Shown here: one piece after another, positions 16,852 through 23,912 of the stretch
How positions within the stretch are numbered: position 1 is the first letter of the stretch
Layout: each line of letters begins with the position of its first letter
Source: Streptomyces sp. NBC_01431
GTDB taxonomy: Bacteria > Actinomycetota > Actinomycetes > Streptomycetales > Streptomycetaceae
Assembly: GCF_036231355.1 (NCBI RefSeq)
Contig: NZ_CP109496.1
Span: forward strand, 5,146,001-5,210,000
Reading direction: 5' to 3'
Length of the DNA stretch: 64,000 nucleotides
Notes under the pieces: generated by a model
What the model was told of the DNA's origin: nothing
Databases searched by the model: none
The model's input: only the letters and a program-made list of their open reading frames with translations
Program-made: the position numbers and the translations under genes

Positions 16852-17472
16852 ATGCGCAACCGCTCCATCACACTCTGCACGGCCGTGGCGGCCGCCGCCC
16901 TGACCGTGCTGCCCGCGTCCCCCGCGGTGGCCGAGTCCGAGCCGCACGGGTCGGTGACGGTGACACCGGGGACCGCCGCTCCCGGAGCGGAGGTGGATCT
17001 GCGGGTCAGCGTCTGTGGCGGCCACGAGGCCGTCGGCACCTCGGACGCCTTCGCGTCGGAGGCCCGCTTCACGTCCGGCCGCGACGGCGGCCTGTTCGCA
17101 CAGGTCCGGATCCGCTCCGACGCCCAGTCGCGCGACTACGACATCTGGGTCCACTGCAGGGACAGCTCCGGCAAGGCGAGCGGTCGGATCACCATCGTCC
17201 ACGGCGGCGACCGCGACCAAGGCCGCGATCAGGACCAAGGCCGCGATCAGGACCACGGCCGCGATCAGGACCAAGGCCGCGACCACGACTCCCACGCCAC
17301 CCCGTTCCGTCCCGTGCACGCGGGCGGCGGCGGCGCGGCCCCCCTCGCGTCCAGCGAAGCGCGCGAAGAGGGCCCCGGCACCAAGCATGCGGTGATCGGA
17401 CTCGTGCTCGCGGCCGTCGCGGCGCTCACCTTCGCGGGACGCAGCCTGCGGCGCCGGCGCGGCGGCGGCTGA
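16852..17472 (+). CDS. Secreted, C-terminally anchored protein with DQGRDQ repeats
   Basis: A 206-residue exported protein. It has a signal peptide (residues 1-27, cut after PAVA), a beta-rich domain of about 95 residues with two Cys (one in SVCGGHE, one in WVHCRD) that may form a disulfide, a DQGRDQ repeat tract, a Pro/Gly spacer and a final helix with an RSLRRRRGGG tail. No clear LPxTG or LAxTG motif precedes the helix. It is followed after 1 bp by a class F sortase gene, which makes it a candidate partner or substrate. RBS AGGAGG is at 16840-16845. Function is unknown. Confidence 0.7.
   Translation: MRNRSITLCTAVAAAALTVLPASPAVAESEPHGSVTVTPGTAAPGAEVDLRVSVCGGHEAVGTSDAFASEARFTSGRDGGLFAQVRIRSDAQSRDYDIWVHCRDSSGKASGRITIVHGGDRDQGRDQDQGRDQDHGRDQDQGRDHDSHATPFRPVHAGGGGAAPLASSEAREEGPGTKHAVIGLVLAAVAALTFAGRSLRRRRGGG
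17215..17286. repeat. 18-bp in-frame tandem repeat, four copies
   Basis: The unit GACCAAGGCCGCGATCAG occurs four times (17215, 17233, 17251, 17269) with few changes and encodes DQGRDQ. It lies in the linker of the secreted protein and is a likely hot spot for length change. It is not a CRISPR array, since there are no spacers. Confidence 0.85.
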
Positions 17473-17473
17473 G

Positions 17474-18157
17474 ATGTCCTCGGCACCCGGCGGCGGGCGG
17501 TTGGTCACCGGCCTGGCCTGGGCCGTGCTGCTGCTCGGCCTGTGGCTGTGGGGCCGGGACGCCACCGGTGGCTCGGGCGCCGGCTCGGCGCCCGTCACCG
17601 GCGACATCGCGGCCGTGGGCCGACCGCTGGGCGTGCCGATGCCGCCCGCACACGGCCCGGTGAGGGGCGCGACGCCACAGCGCGTCGAGATCCCCGCCAT
17701 AGGCGTCGCCGCGCCGGTCGTCCCGCGCGGTCTGGACTCGGACGACGCCATAGACCCGCCGCCGTACTCCAAGCCCGGCACGGTCGGCTGGTTCGGCAGC
17801 GGAACCCGGCCGGGCGAGGCGGGCGCGGCCCTCCTCGTCGGCCACGTGGACACCGAGAGCAAGCCGGCCGTGTTCTACGGGCTGAGCGCGGTCCGCCCCG
17901 GCCAGCACGTCAAGGTGACCGGAACCGGCGGCACGGTCGCCGAGTTCACCATCGACGACGTCCAGGTCTTCGCCCGGAACCACTTCGACGCCAAAAAGGT
18001 GTACGGGCCCAGGAAACCGGGCCGCGCCGAACTCCGCCTGATCACCTGCGGCGGATCGTACGACCGCACCACGAAGGCGTACACCGCGAACGTGGTCGTC
18101 TCGGCCTATCTGACCGACGCGAGGGAACCGGCCCCTTCGAAGCCGGCGAAGTCCTGA
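17474..18157 (+). CDS. Class F sortase
   Basis: A 227-residue transpeptidase with one N-terminal helix (GLAWAVLLLGLWLWG) acting as a membrane anchor. The catalytic His is in LLVGHVDTE and the Cys in LRLITCGGSYD. The conserved Arg usually follows the Cys strand; no clear Arg is visible near there, and the Arg in AELRLITC is a possible stand-in. Class F sortases are common in actinobacteria and often stand outside pilin clusters. The ATG follows the stop of the repeat protein by 1 bp, so the two are co-translated. Substrate choice is not known. Confidence 0.82.
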   Translation: MSSAPGGGRLVTGLAWAVLLLGLWLWGRDATGGSGAGSAPVTGDIAAVGRPLGVPMPPAHGPVRGATPQRVEIPAIGVAAPVVPRGLDSDDAIDPPPYSKPGTVGWFGSGTRPGEAGAALLVGHVDTESKPAVFYGLSAVRPGQHVKVTGTGGTVAEFTIDDVQVFARNHFDAKKVYGPRKPGRAELRLITCGGSYDRTTKAYTANVVVSAYLTDAREPAPSKPAKS

Positions 18158-18495
18158 GCACGGCGCCCGGCGGGCCGCGTCCGCAGCGGAGGCCGCCGGC
18201 GGGTACCTGGCCCGGCCGACGGCCCGCTCCCCCCGGAGCCGCTGACCGGGCTGGTCCTCGACCGCGGGTGCACGGGCTGCGGGAGAAGCCCTGCCCTTGT
18301 GCGGGAGGTTCCATGGGGTCCGGAGGTCGTGAGGCGGCCGGGGTAGCGGACGACGGCACCACTGTAGAACCGGCGGGCGGGCCCGGCCTAGGTCCGGTTG
18401 GCGCCAAGTCACCTTATGCGTATGCCGAGTTGACAGGGCATCGTGCCCGGCGGGGCGGCGGTGACCGACCGCTCGGCGCGGCCAAGGGAGCGGAT
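18158..18495. other. Intergenic region before the GH6 gene
   Basis: 338 bp with no supported gene. Near its 3' end is a small palindrome, GGGCA-TCG-TGCCC at 18436-18448, preceded by TTGACA at 18430-18435. The latter could be a -35 element for the GH6 gene. No CebR-type box (TGGGAGCGCTCCCA) is seen. Confidence 0.45.
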
Positions 18496-19521
18496 ATGTA
18501 CGGGAGTCGGGGACCTCGCCGGGTGCGGGCGGGCACGCTGGTCGCGGTCGCGGCCCTGCTCGCCGCGGGGTGCGGCGGCCCCGGCGAGCCGCCCGCGCCG
18601 ACCGCGAGCCCCGTCCCCTCCGGCCCGCCGCACCAGCCGAAATCCGCCGGCCCGTTCTGGGTCGACCCGGACACCAGCGCGGCCCGCCAACTGGCCGCGT
18701 ACACGCGGTCGGGCGACGGCCCGAACGCGGCGCTCATCAGGAAGATCGCCGAGCAGCCCACGGGGGAGTGGATCGGCGGCGACCACCCCGAGCCGATCGT
18801 GCGGGGCTACACCGAGGCCGCCGCGAAGGCCGACCGCACCGCGCTGCTCGTCGTCTACAACATCCCGCACCGCGACTGCGGCCAGTTCTCCCGGGGCGGC
18901 GCCGCCGACGCCGCCGCGTACCGCGCGTGGGTCGACCAGGTGGCGCGCGGCATCGGCGTGCGCCCCGCGGTGGTCGTCCTCGAACCGGACGCCATCTTGC
19001 ACCTGGTCGACGGCTGCACCCCGCAGGCGTTCCACGAGGAGCGGTACGCGCTCCTGAAGGAGGCCGTGCAGCGGCTCAAGCGGCAGCCGTCGGTGAAGGT
19101 GTACGTGGACGCGGGCAACGCGGGGTGGCAGTCCCCGGACGCCCTCGACGACCCGCTGCGCCGCGCCGGCATCGAGAGCGCCGACGGCTTCGCGGTCAAC
19201 GTGTCCAACTTCCAGACGACGCGGGCGAGCCGGGAGTTCGGGACGCGCCTGTCGCGGAAGGTCGGCGGCAAGCACTTCGTGATCGACACGAGCCGCAACG
19301 GCAACGGCCCCTACACCCAGGGCGACCCGGCGGAGAACTGGTGCAACCCGCCGGGCCGGGCGCTCGGCGAACCCCCGACGGCGAACACGGGGGGCGGGCC
19401 GGTCGACGCGTACGTCTGGGCGAAGCGGCCGGGCGAATCGGACGGCCCGTGCAAGGGCGGCCCGCAGGCGGGCCAGTGGTGGCCGGAGTACGCGCTGGCC
19501 CTGGCGGCCAACTCCCGCTGA
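18496..19521 (+). CDS. Glycoside hydrolase family 6 lipoprotein (endoglucanase-like)
   Basis: A 341-residue protein with a lipoprotein signal (lipobox LAAGC at about residue 25) and a Pro-rich spacer, then the GH6 domain. GH6 landmarks are VVYNIPHRDCGQFS (catalytic-site Asp), VVVLEPDAI (second Asp), VYVDAGNAGW, and CNPPGRALGEPPT with KRPGESDGPC near the end; two disulfides are likely. GH6 enzymes cut beta-1,4-glucan with inversion. Being lipid-anchored, without a cellulose-binding module, it may act at the cell surface. RBS AAGGGAG is at 18484-18490; longer readings upstream are shadows. Confidence 0.85.
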   Translation: MYGSRGPRRVRAGTLVAVAALLAAGCGGPGEPPAPTASPVPSGPPHQPKSAGPFWVDPDTSAARQLAAYTRSGDGPNAALIRKIAEQPTGEWIGGDHPEPIVRGYTEAAAKADRTALLVVYNIPHRDCGQFSRGGAADAAAYRAWVDQVARGIGVRPAVVVLEPDAILHLVDGCTPQAFHEERYALLKEAVQRLKRQPSVKVYVDAGNAGWQSPDALDDPLRRAGIESADGFAVNVSNFQTTRASREFGTRLSRKVGGKHFVIDTSRNGNGPYTQGDPAENWCNPPGRALGEPPTANTGGGPVDAYVWAKRPGESDGPCKGGPQAGQWWPEYALALAANSR

Positions 19522-19689
19522 CCCGCTCCGCGGGCTCCGCGGCCTCCGCAGGCGACGGGATCGCGTCCACCGGGTGACGCCCGGAGGCGGACGGATCACG
19601 CCCGCCTCCGGGCGGCAGGCGGACCGTTCTCGCCGCGGTGGACCTCGCCTCAGCAGGAAGCATGTCGAAACACGCAATATTCTCCGTAT

Positions 19690-20595
19690 ATGGCCCCTTT
19701 GCGTACTCGGCCCATCGTCTTGGCGGTCGTCCTCGGCCTTTGCGCGGTGCTCGGCATCGTCTGGCTGGTCAGATCCGCCACCATCAGCGGTCAGAACACC
19801 GCCGGTGAGGGAACGAACAGCTCGTCGTCCACCGCGAGCGGCACCGGCAGCCCCGGGGGTCGCACGCCGGACAACGGCGGGACCAGCTCCGGGGCGACCG
19901 GGAGCGGCACCGGCAGCCCCGGTGGTCGTACGCCGGACAACGGAGGGGCCAGCTCCGGGGCCACCTCGCAGGGCGCGGCGACACCGGGCAGCACTACTCC
20001 AGGTGGAGGTGGCCGTCGCGCCATCCACGTCAACGGCGTACGCCTCGACGGCAATCGCGATGACAGCGGCTGTCTGACCGTCATCAACAAGACGAGCACG
20101 GCCGCAATGATCGACAGCGTCTCCTTCGAGGTCGCCGACGGACCGGCCAGACCGGCGGTCCGTTCCGACGACGCCGCGCACTGCTCACCCACCGGCGATC
20201 CCGCGTGCCGCGCCCTCCATCTGGTCGAGGGCAGGCAGTGCCTCGCGGGGGCCGTCCTGCCCGCGGACGCCCCGGACGGGGAGTACACGGTCACGGCCGT
20301 TGTCCACTACACCTACGTATGTGACAACACGGAGAACTCGCCGTGCAGCGAAGTGCCGGACTGGGGCGGTCCACCACCGACCCCGCAGGCCCCTGTGCAG
20401 ATCAGCGGATCGAGTTCCACCCACGTTCCCCAGCTGACGATGGTCGTCGGCGGGACGGATACCAGCCCTTCGCCGGACTCCTCCTCCCCGTCCGGCACTT
20501 CGCCCGTCCCCGCCTCCCCGTCGTCGCACGCCGGCTCGGCTTTCCGGCATCCCTCACCCCCGACGAACACCTCGTCAGCCCCGGGCCAGAGCTGA
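19690..20595 (+). CDS. Membrane-anchored or secreted protein of unknown function
   Basis: A 301-residue protein with an N-terminal helix (IVLAVVLGLCAVLGIVWLV) as signal anchor, a Gly/Ser/Thr-rich linker with a duplicated 22-residue unit, and a beta-rich domain (about 110-225) with six Cys, suggesting disulfides. The C-terminal 60 residues are again Ser/Pro-rich. No family is recognised. Its TGA overlaps the ATG of the next membrane protein by 1 bp (TGATG), so the two genes act as a unit. Confidence 0.6.
   Translation: MAPLRTRPIVLAVVLGLCAVLGIVWLVRSATISGQNTAGEGTNSSSSTASGTGSPGGRTPDNGGTSSGATGSGTGSPGGRTPDNGGASSGATSQGAATPGSTTPGGGGRRAIHVNGVRLDGNRDDSGCLTVINKTSTAAMIDSVSFEVADGPARPAVRSDDAAHCSPTGDPACRALHLVEGRQCLAGAVLPADAPDGEYTVTAVVHYTYVCDNTENSPCSEVPDWGGPPPTPQAPVQISGSSSTHVPQLTMVVGGTDTSPSPDSSSPSGTSPVPASPSSHAGSAFRHPSPPTNTSSAPGQS
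19837..19968. repeat. 66-bp direct repeat, two copies
   Basis: Two copies of a 66-bp unit, in frame, encode SGTGSPGGRTPDNGGxSSGAT. The second starts at 19903. They lie in the flexible linker and show recent duplication. Confidence 0.8.
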
Positions 20596-21740
20596 TGGCC
20601 GAGGAGGATTCGCCGTCCGAGCCGCCGCGCGCGTCGTCCGCCCCGGAACCGGATGGGGATTCCGGGGCCGATGAAGGCCGGTCATCCGTCTCGGTCCGGG
20701 TTCGCCAGCTCGCGCAGGCGATGGGCCCGACGACGCTGGCGACCGCGTTGCTGATCTACTTCGGCTACGTCGCCACGCGCGCGCGGTACGACTACTTCGG
20801 CGTGCCCCTGGACATGACCGGCCTGTCCAACCAGGACTTGATGCTGCAAGGCCTGGAGGTGGTCTATGTCCCGGCGGCCATGCTCTTCCTCGGCATCCTG
20901 ACCTTCGTCGGAATCCACGCCCTCGTGCAGTGGCTGCTGTCCCGCGACACGGAAGCCGTCGGCGCGTTCGCCGGCAACGCCCTGTTGGCGTACTTCATCA
21001 TCTTCGTCGGTGTCCTGCTCATTGCCAGGGCGCTCATCGGCATGTTCCTCCAGGACTCCAGCACCAGCGTGGTCATCGGCGCCACGCCGCTGTCACTCGC
21101 CTTCGGGCCCGCGGCCGTGGGATACGGCGTCTGGGTCTACGGCCAGCAGCGCGGGCGCCCGTTGTTGTCGCAGCGCCTGGCCCGAAATGGCGCGATGTGT
21201 GGTGTCGGGCTGTTCGTAGCCGGACTGTTCTGGGCGTCCACCGAGCTGGCCTGGGCGTACGGCACGGGGCGGGGCGAGGAGGATGCCGGGCGGCTCGCCG
21301 ATCGACCTGAGGTCGTGGTCGAAACCAAGGAGCCGCTGGACACCCTGCCCACCGGGATCACCGCGACCCGGCTCGGCACGGCCGGGGAGGGCGATGTCGT
21401 CTACCGTCACCGTTACGCGGGCTTCCGGCTGTTGCTGGCGTCCGGCGGACGGCTGTTCCTGGTCACCCCGGACTGGGTGCTCGGTCGGGACCGGACGATC
21501 GTTCTCCCCTACGACGACATCCGGGTCCAGCTCCTGCCCCGGAAGAGACTGGTCGCGGGACGAACGCGGCAACCGCTGCCTTACCAACCGCCGGGGAAAC
21601 GCCCTGGGTTGAGACCGGGGGAGCCGTTGGGCCCATCGCGGGCATCCGACCCCGAAAACGACCAAGGGCGTCCTCCCCGAAGGGAGAACGCCCAGGTCAC
21701 AGACGTGCGCCGCCAGGGACTCGAACCCCGGACCCGCTGA
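20595..21740 (+). CDS. Multi-pass membrane protein, unknown; frame reads into a tRNA locus
   Basis: A 381-residue protein. After an acidic/Pro-rich N-terminus come five or six helices (ATALLIYFGYVATRA, AAMLFLGILTFVGIHALV, ALLAYFIIFVGVLLIARALIG and others) and a soluble C-terminal part. The last 30 or so residues are translated from the terminator and antisense strand of the tRNA-Lys gene, reaching into the tRNA 3' half. This tail is very unlikely to be selected as protein; either the natural stop was lost or the insertion of the tRNA block fused onto the gene. Start ATG 20595 overlaps the previous stop. Confidence 0.6.
   Translation: MAEEDSPSEPPRASSAPEPDGDSGADEGRSSVSVRVRQLAQAMGPTTLATALLIYFGYVATRARYDYFGVPLDMTGLSNQDLMLQGLEVVYVPAAMLFLGILTFVGIHALVQWLLSRDTEAVGAFAGNALLAYFIIFVGVLLIARALIGMFLQDSSTSVVIGATPLSLAFGPAAVGYGVWVYGQQRGRPLLSQRLARNGAMCGVGLFVAGLFWASTELAWAYGTGRGEEDAGRLADRPEVVVETKEPLDTLPTGITATRLGTAGEGDVVYRHRYAGFRLLLASGGRLFLVTPDWVLGRDRTIVLPYDDIRVQLLPRKRLVAGRTRQPLPYQPPGKRPGLRPGEPLGPSRASDPENDQGRPPRRENAQVTDVRRQGLEPRTR
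21666..21693 (-). terminator. Rho-independent terminator of tRNA-Lys copy 1
   Basis: A hairpin with 12-base arms (one C-A mismatch) and a CGAA loop lies 12 bp past the tRNA 3' end on the minus strand. It is followed by TTGGTCGTTTT on that strand. Confidence 0.75.
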
Positions 21741-21779
21741 TTAAGAGTCAGCTGCTCTAACCAACTGAGCTAGCGGCGC
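21706..21779 (-). tRNA. tRNA-Lys (anticodon CTT), copy 1
   Basis: A 74-nt cloverleaf. The acceptor stem is GCGCCGC/GCGGCGC with discriminator A, the D-arm GCTCAGTTGGTTAGAGC, the anticodon loop CTCTTAA giving CTT, and the T-arm GTTCGAGTC. CCA is not encoded. An identical gene lies at 32767 and another at 45663, all on the minus strand. Confidence 0.95.
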
Positions 21780-21972
21780 CTGCTGACTCGGAGAACTTTA
21801 CCGGACTCTCGAGGGTGGTTTTGACCAGCGCCACGCTGTCAGATGTTCGTTTCATTCGCATCAATCGGTCAAAATGCGACTTGTTATGACCATTAGGACA
21901 GTGTGGTCCGTGCAGCAGCACGGAAAAGACCTTCGAAGTCTCCGACAGCAGGACGAGCGGGAGGGGAAGCGC

Positions 21973-23895
21973 ATGGCAGCCAGCACCGCGGGGCCGGTGT
22001 TCGAGGACTACGAGCCCACCGGTCAGTGCGGCTGCGCCGGGTGCGCGGACTGGCGGCGGCTGCGACTGCGGCCGGTGCGTGACGGCGGCCACCCCGCCGC
22101 CAACGGCGGCGCCCGCCGCGCCCTGGTGGCGGCCACCGCGGCCGGGATGGTGCTCGGCGGTGGATCGGCGGCGGCAGCCGCCGAAGCCCCGCCGCCGCCC
22201 AGGGGTGGGGGTGCCAGTACGGCTGCGGACCCTGGGCCGTCCAGGGGTGCGGGTGCGAGGACGGCTGCCGAGCCTGGGGACCTCAGGGGCGCGGGTGCGA
22301 GCACGGCCGCGGACCCCGGGGCCCTCAGGGGTGGGGGTGTCAGCGCGGCCGCCGACCCCAGGTCGCTCAGGGGCGCGGGTGCCAGGACGGCCGCCGAGCC
22401 CGAGCCCTCCAGGGGTGCGGGTGCCAGCACAGCCGTCGACCCCGGGCCGCCCACCGAGCAGGGCAGCCAGAGCGGGCTGCACGGCGCGCCCGGCCATTCC
22501 GCGCACTCCGACCCGCAGAAGCTGAAGCCGCTCACCCGGGCCGAGATCATCAAACGAGCCAAGACCTGGGTCGCGGCCGCGGTCCCGTACAACATGGACG
22601 AGTACTGGTCGGACGGGTACCGGCAGGACTGCTCCGGCTATGTGTCCATGGCGTGGGACCTCGGCACCAACGAGTGGACGGGGAGCCTCGCGGACTTCGG
22701 GGTGCGCACGACGAAGGACGAGCTCCAGCCCGGCGACATGCTGCTCTTCCACAACCCGACCAACCCCACCAAGGGCTCCCACGTGGTGCTCTTCGGCGGC
22801 TGGACCGACTACACGCACAACTACTACACGGCTTACGAGCAGACCCCGCCCGGCACTCGCACGCAGGCCACCCCGTACGCGTACTGGAAGAACTCCGCCA
22901 GTTACGTGCCCTACCGCTACAAGGCGGTGGTCGCCGACACCAACGGCGGGGGAGCCGCCACGGCTGGTGACGCGTTCCCCGGCGCGGCGAGTTTCGGACC
23001 CGGCGCGAACAACGCCTACGTCACCCGGCTCGGGCAGATGCTGATCAAGCGCGGCGGCGCCCGCTTCTACACGTCGGGGCCCGGACCCCGGTGGAGCACG
23101 GCCGACCTGAACGCCACCCGCGCCTTCCAACAAGCCCAGGGCTGGACCGGGGCGGAGGCCGACGGCATCCCCGGCCCGGCGACCTGGACCCTGCTCGTAA
23201 AGGGCGGCGGCAAGGACATCCCCCCTGCCCCCCCGAGCCCGGCGACGGCTCCCGGTACGGGTACGGCTCCCGGTACGGGTACGGCCACGTCCCCGCCTAA
23301 GTCTTCGGCGACGGCCACGGCTCCGGTCACGTCTCCGCCCACGGGTACGGCGACGGCTCCGCCCACGGGTACGGCGACGGCTCCGGTTACGGGTACGGCT
23401 ACGAGTCCGCCCAAGTCTCCGGCGACGGCTCCGGGTACGGGTGTGGGTACGGCTCCGGCTACGAGTCCGCCCACCAGCCCGGCTACGTCTCCGGCTACTG
23501 GTTCGACTACGGGTGCGGCCACCAGCCCGGCCACGAGCCCGCCCACCGGGGCGGCCACCAGTCCGGTCGCCGGTCCGGTCGTGCGTCCGGCACCTGGTCC
23601 GATCCTGCGCCCGGCGATGCTTCCGGCGCTGGGTCCGGTCGGCGTCCAGGCGGCCCGGCTCGGCTACCCCGGCATGAACTTCTTCCGACCCGGCCAGGAC
23701 AACGCCTACGTCACCCTGCTCGGCCGCCGACTCGTGGAGAAGGGCTTCGGGAGGTACTTCACCTCGGAGCCCGGGGCGCGGTGGAGCGAGGAGGACCGGC
23801 GCAACGTCGAGGCCTTCCAGCGGGCCCAGGGCTGGAGCGGCGGTGAGGCCGACGGCTACCCCGGGCCCGAGACGTGGCGACGACTCTTCGCATGA
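21973..23895 (+). CDS. NlpC/P60-type cell-wall hydrolase with peptidoglycan-binding repeats
   Basis: A 640-residue protein. The N-terminus has a CGCAGCADW Cys cluster and a hydrophobic stretch (ALVAATAAGMVLGGGSAAAA) that may be a signal or anchor. Next come five to seven degenerate RGAGASTAADPG-type repeats, then the NlpC/P60-like domain (about 180-315) with Cys about 220 in YRQDCSGYVSMAWD and His in GSHVVLFGGW. It ends with two homologous putative peptidoglycan-binding modules (FGPGANNAYVTRLGQMLI... and FFRPGQDNAYVTLLGRRLV...) joined by a long Thr/Pro/Ala linker. Start ATG 21973 follows GAGGGGAAG. Its stop nearly touches the next gene. Confidence 0.75.
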   Translation: MAASTAGPVFEDYEPTGQCGCAGCADWRRLRLRPVRDGGHPAANGGARRALVAATAAGMVLGGGSAAAAAEAPPPPRGGGASTAADPGPSRGAGARTAAEPGDLRGAGASTAADPGALRGGGVSAAADPRSLRGAGARTAAEPEPSRGAGASTAVDPGPPTEQGSQSGLHGAPGHSAHSDPQKLKPLTRAEIIKRAKTWVAAAVPYNMDEYWSDGYRQDCSGYVSMAWDLGTNEWTGSLADFGVRTTKDELQPGDMLLFHNPTNPTKGSHVVLFGGWTDYTHNYYTAYEQTPPGTRTQATPYAYWKNSASYVPYRYKAVVADTNGGGAATAGDAFPGAASFGPGANNAYVTRLGQMLIKRGGARFYTSGPGPRWSTADLNATRAFQQAQGWTGAEADGIPGPATWTLLVKGGGKDIPPAPPSPATAPGTGTAPGTGTATSPPKSSATATAPVTSPPTGTATAPPTGTATAPVTGTATSPPKSPATAPGTGVGTAPATSPPTSPATSPATGSTTGAATSPATSPPTGAATSPVAGPVVRPAPGPILRPAMLPALGPVGVQAARLGYPGMNFFRPGQDNAYVTLLGRRLVEKGFGRYFTSEPGARWSEEDRRNVEAFQRAQGWSGGEADGYPGPETWRRLFA

Positions 23896-23912
23896 TGGAG
23901 GAACAGACGAGC

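Larger units (their letters stand above)
21641..21779. repeat. Long direct repeat, copy 1 (tRNA-Lys plus terminator block)
   Basis: 139 bp here match 32702-32840 with one difference (A at 21649 against G at 32710). The block covers the entire tRNA-Lys gene and its 3' trailing terminator. The offset is 11,061 bp. Confidence 0.92.

Noticed and set aside
17215..17286. Possible CRISPR-like repeat
   Set aside because: The units are directly adjacent, without spacers, in frame in a coding region; there are no cas genes in the window.
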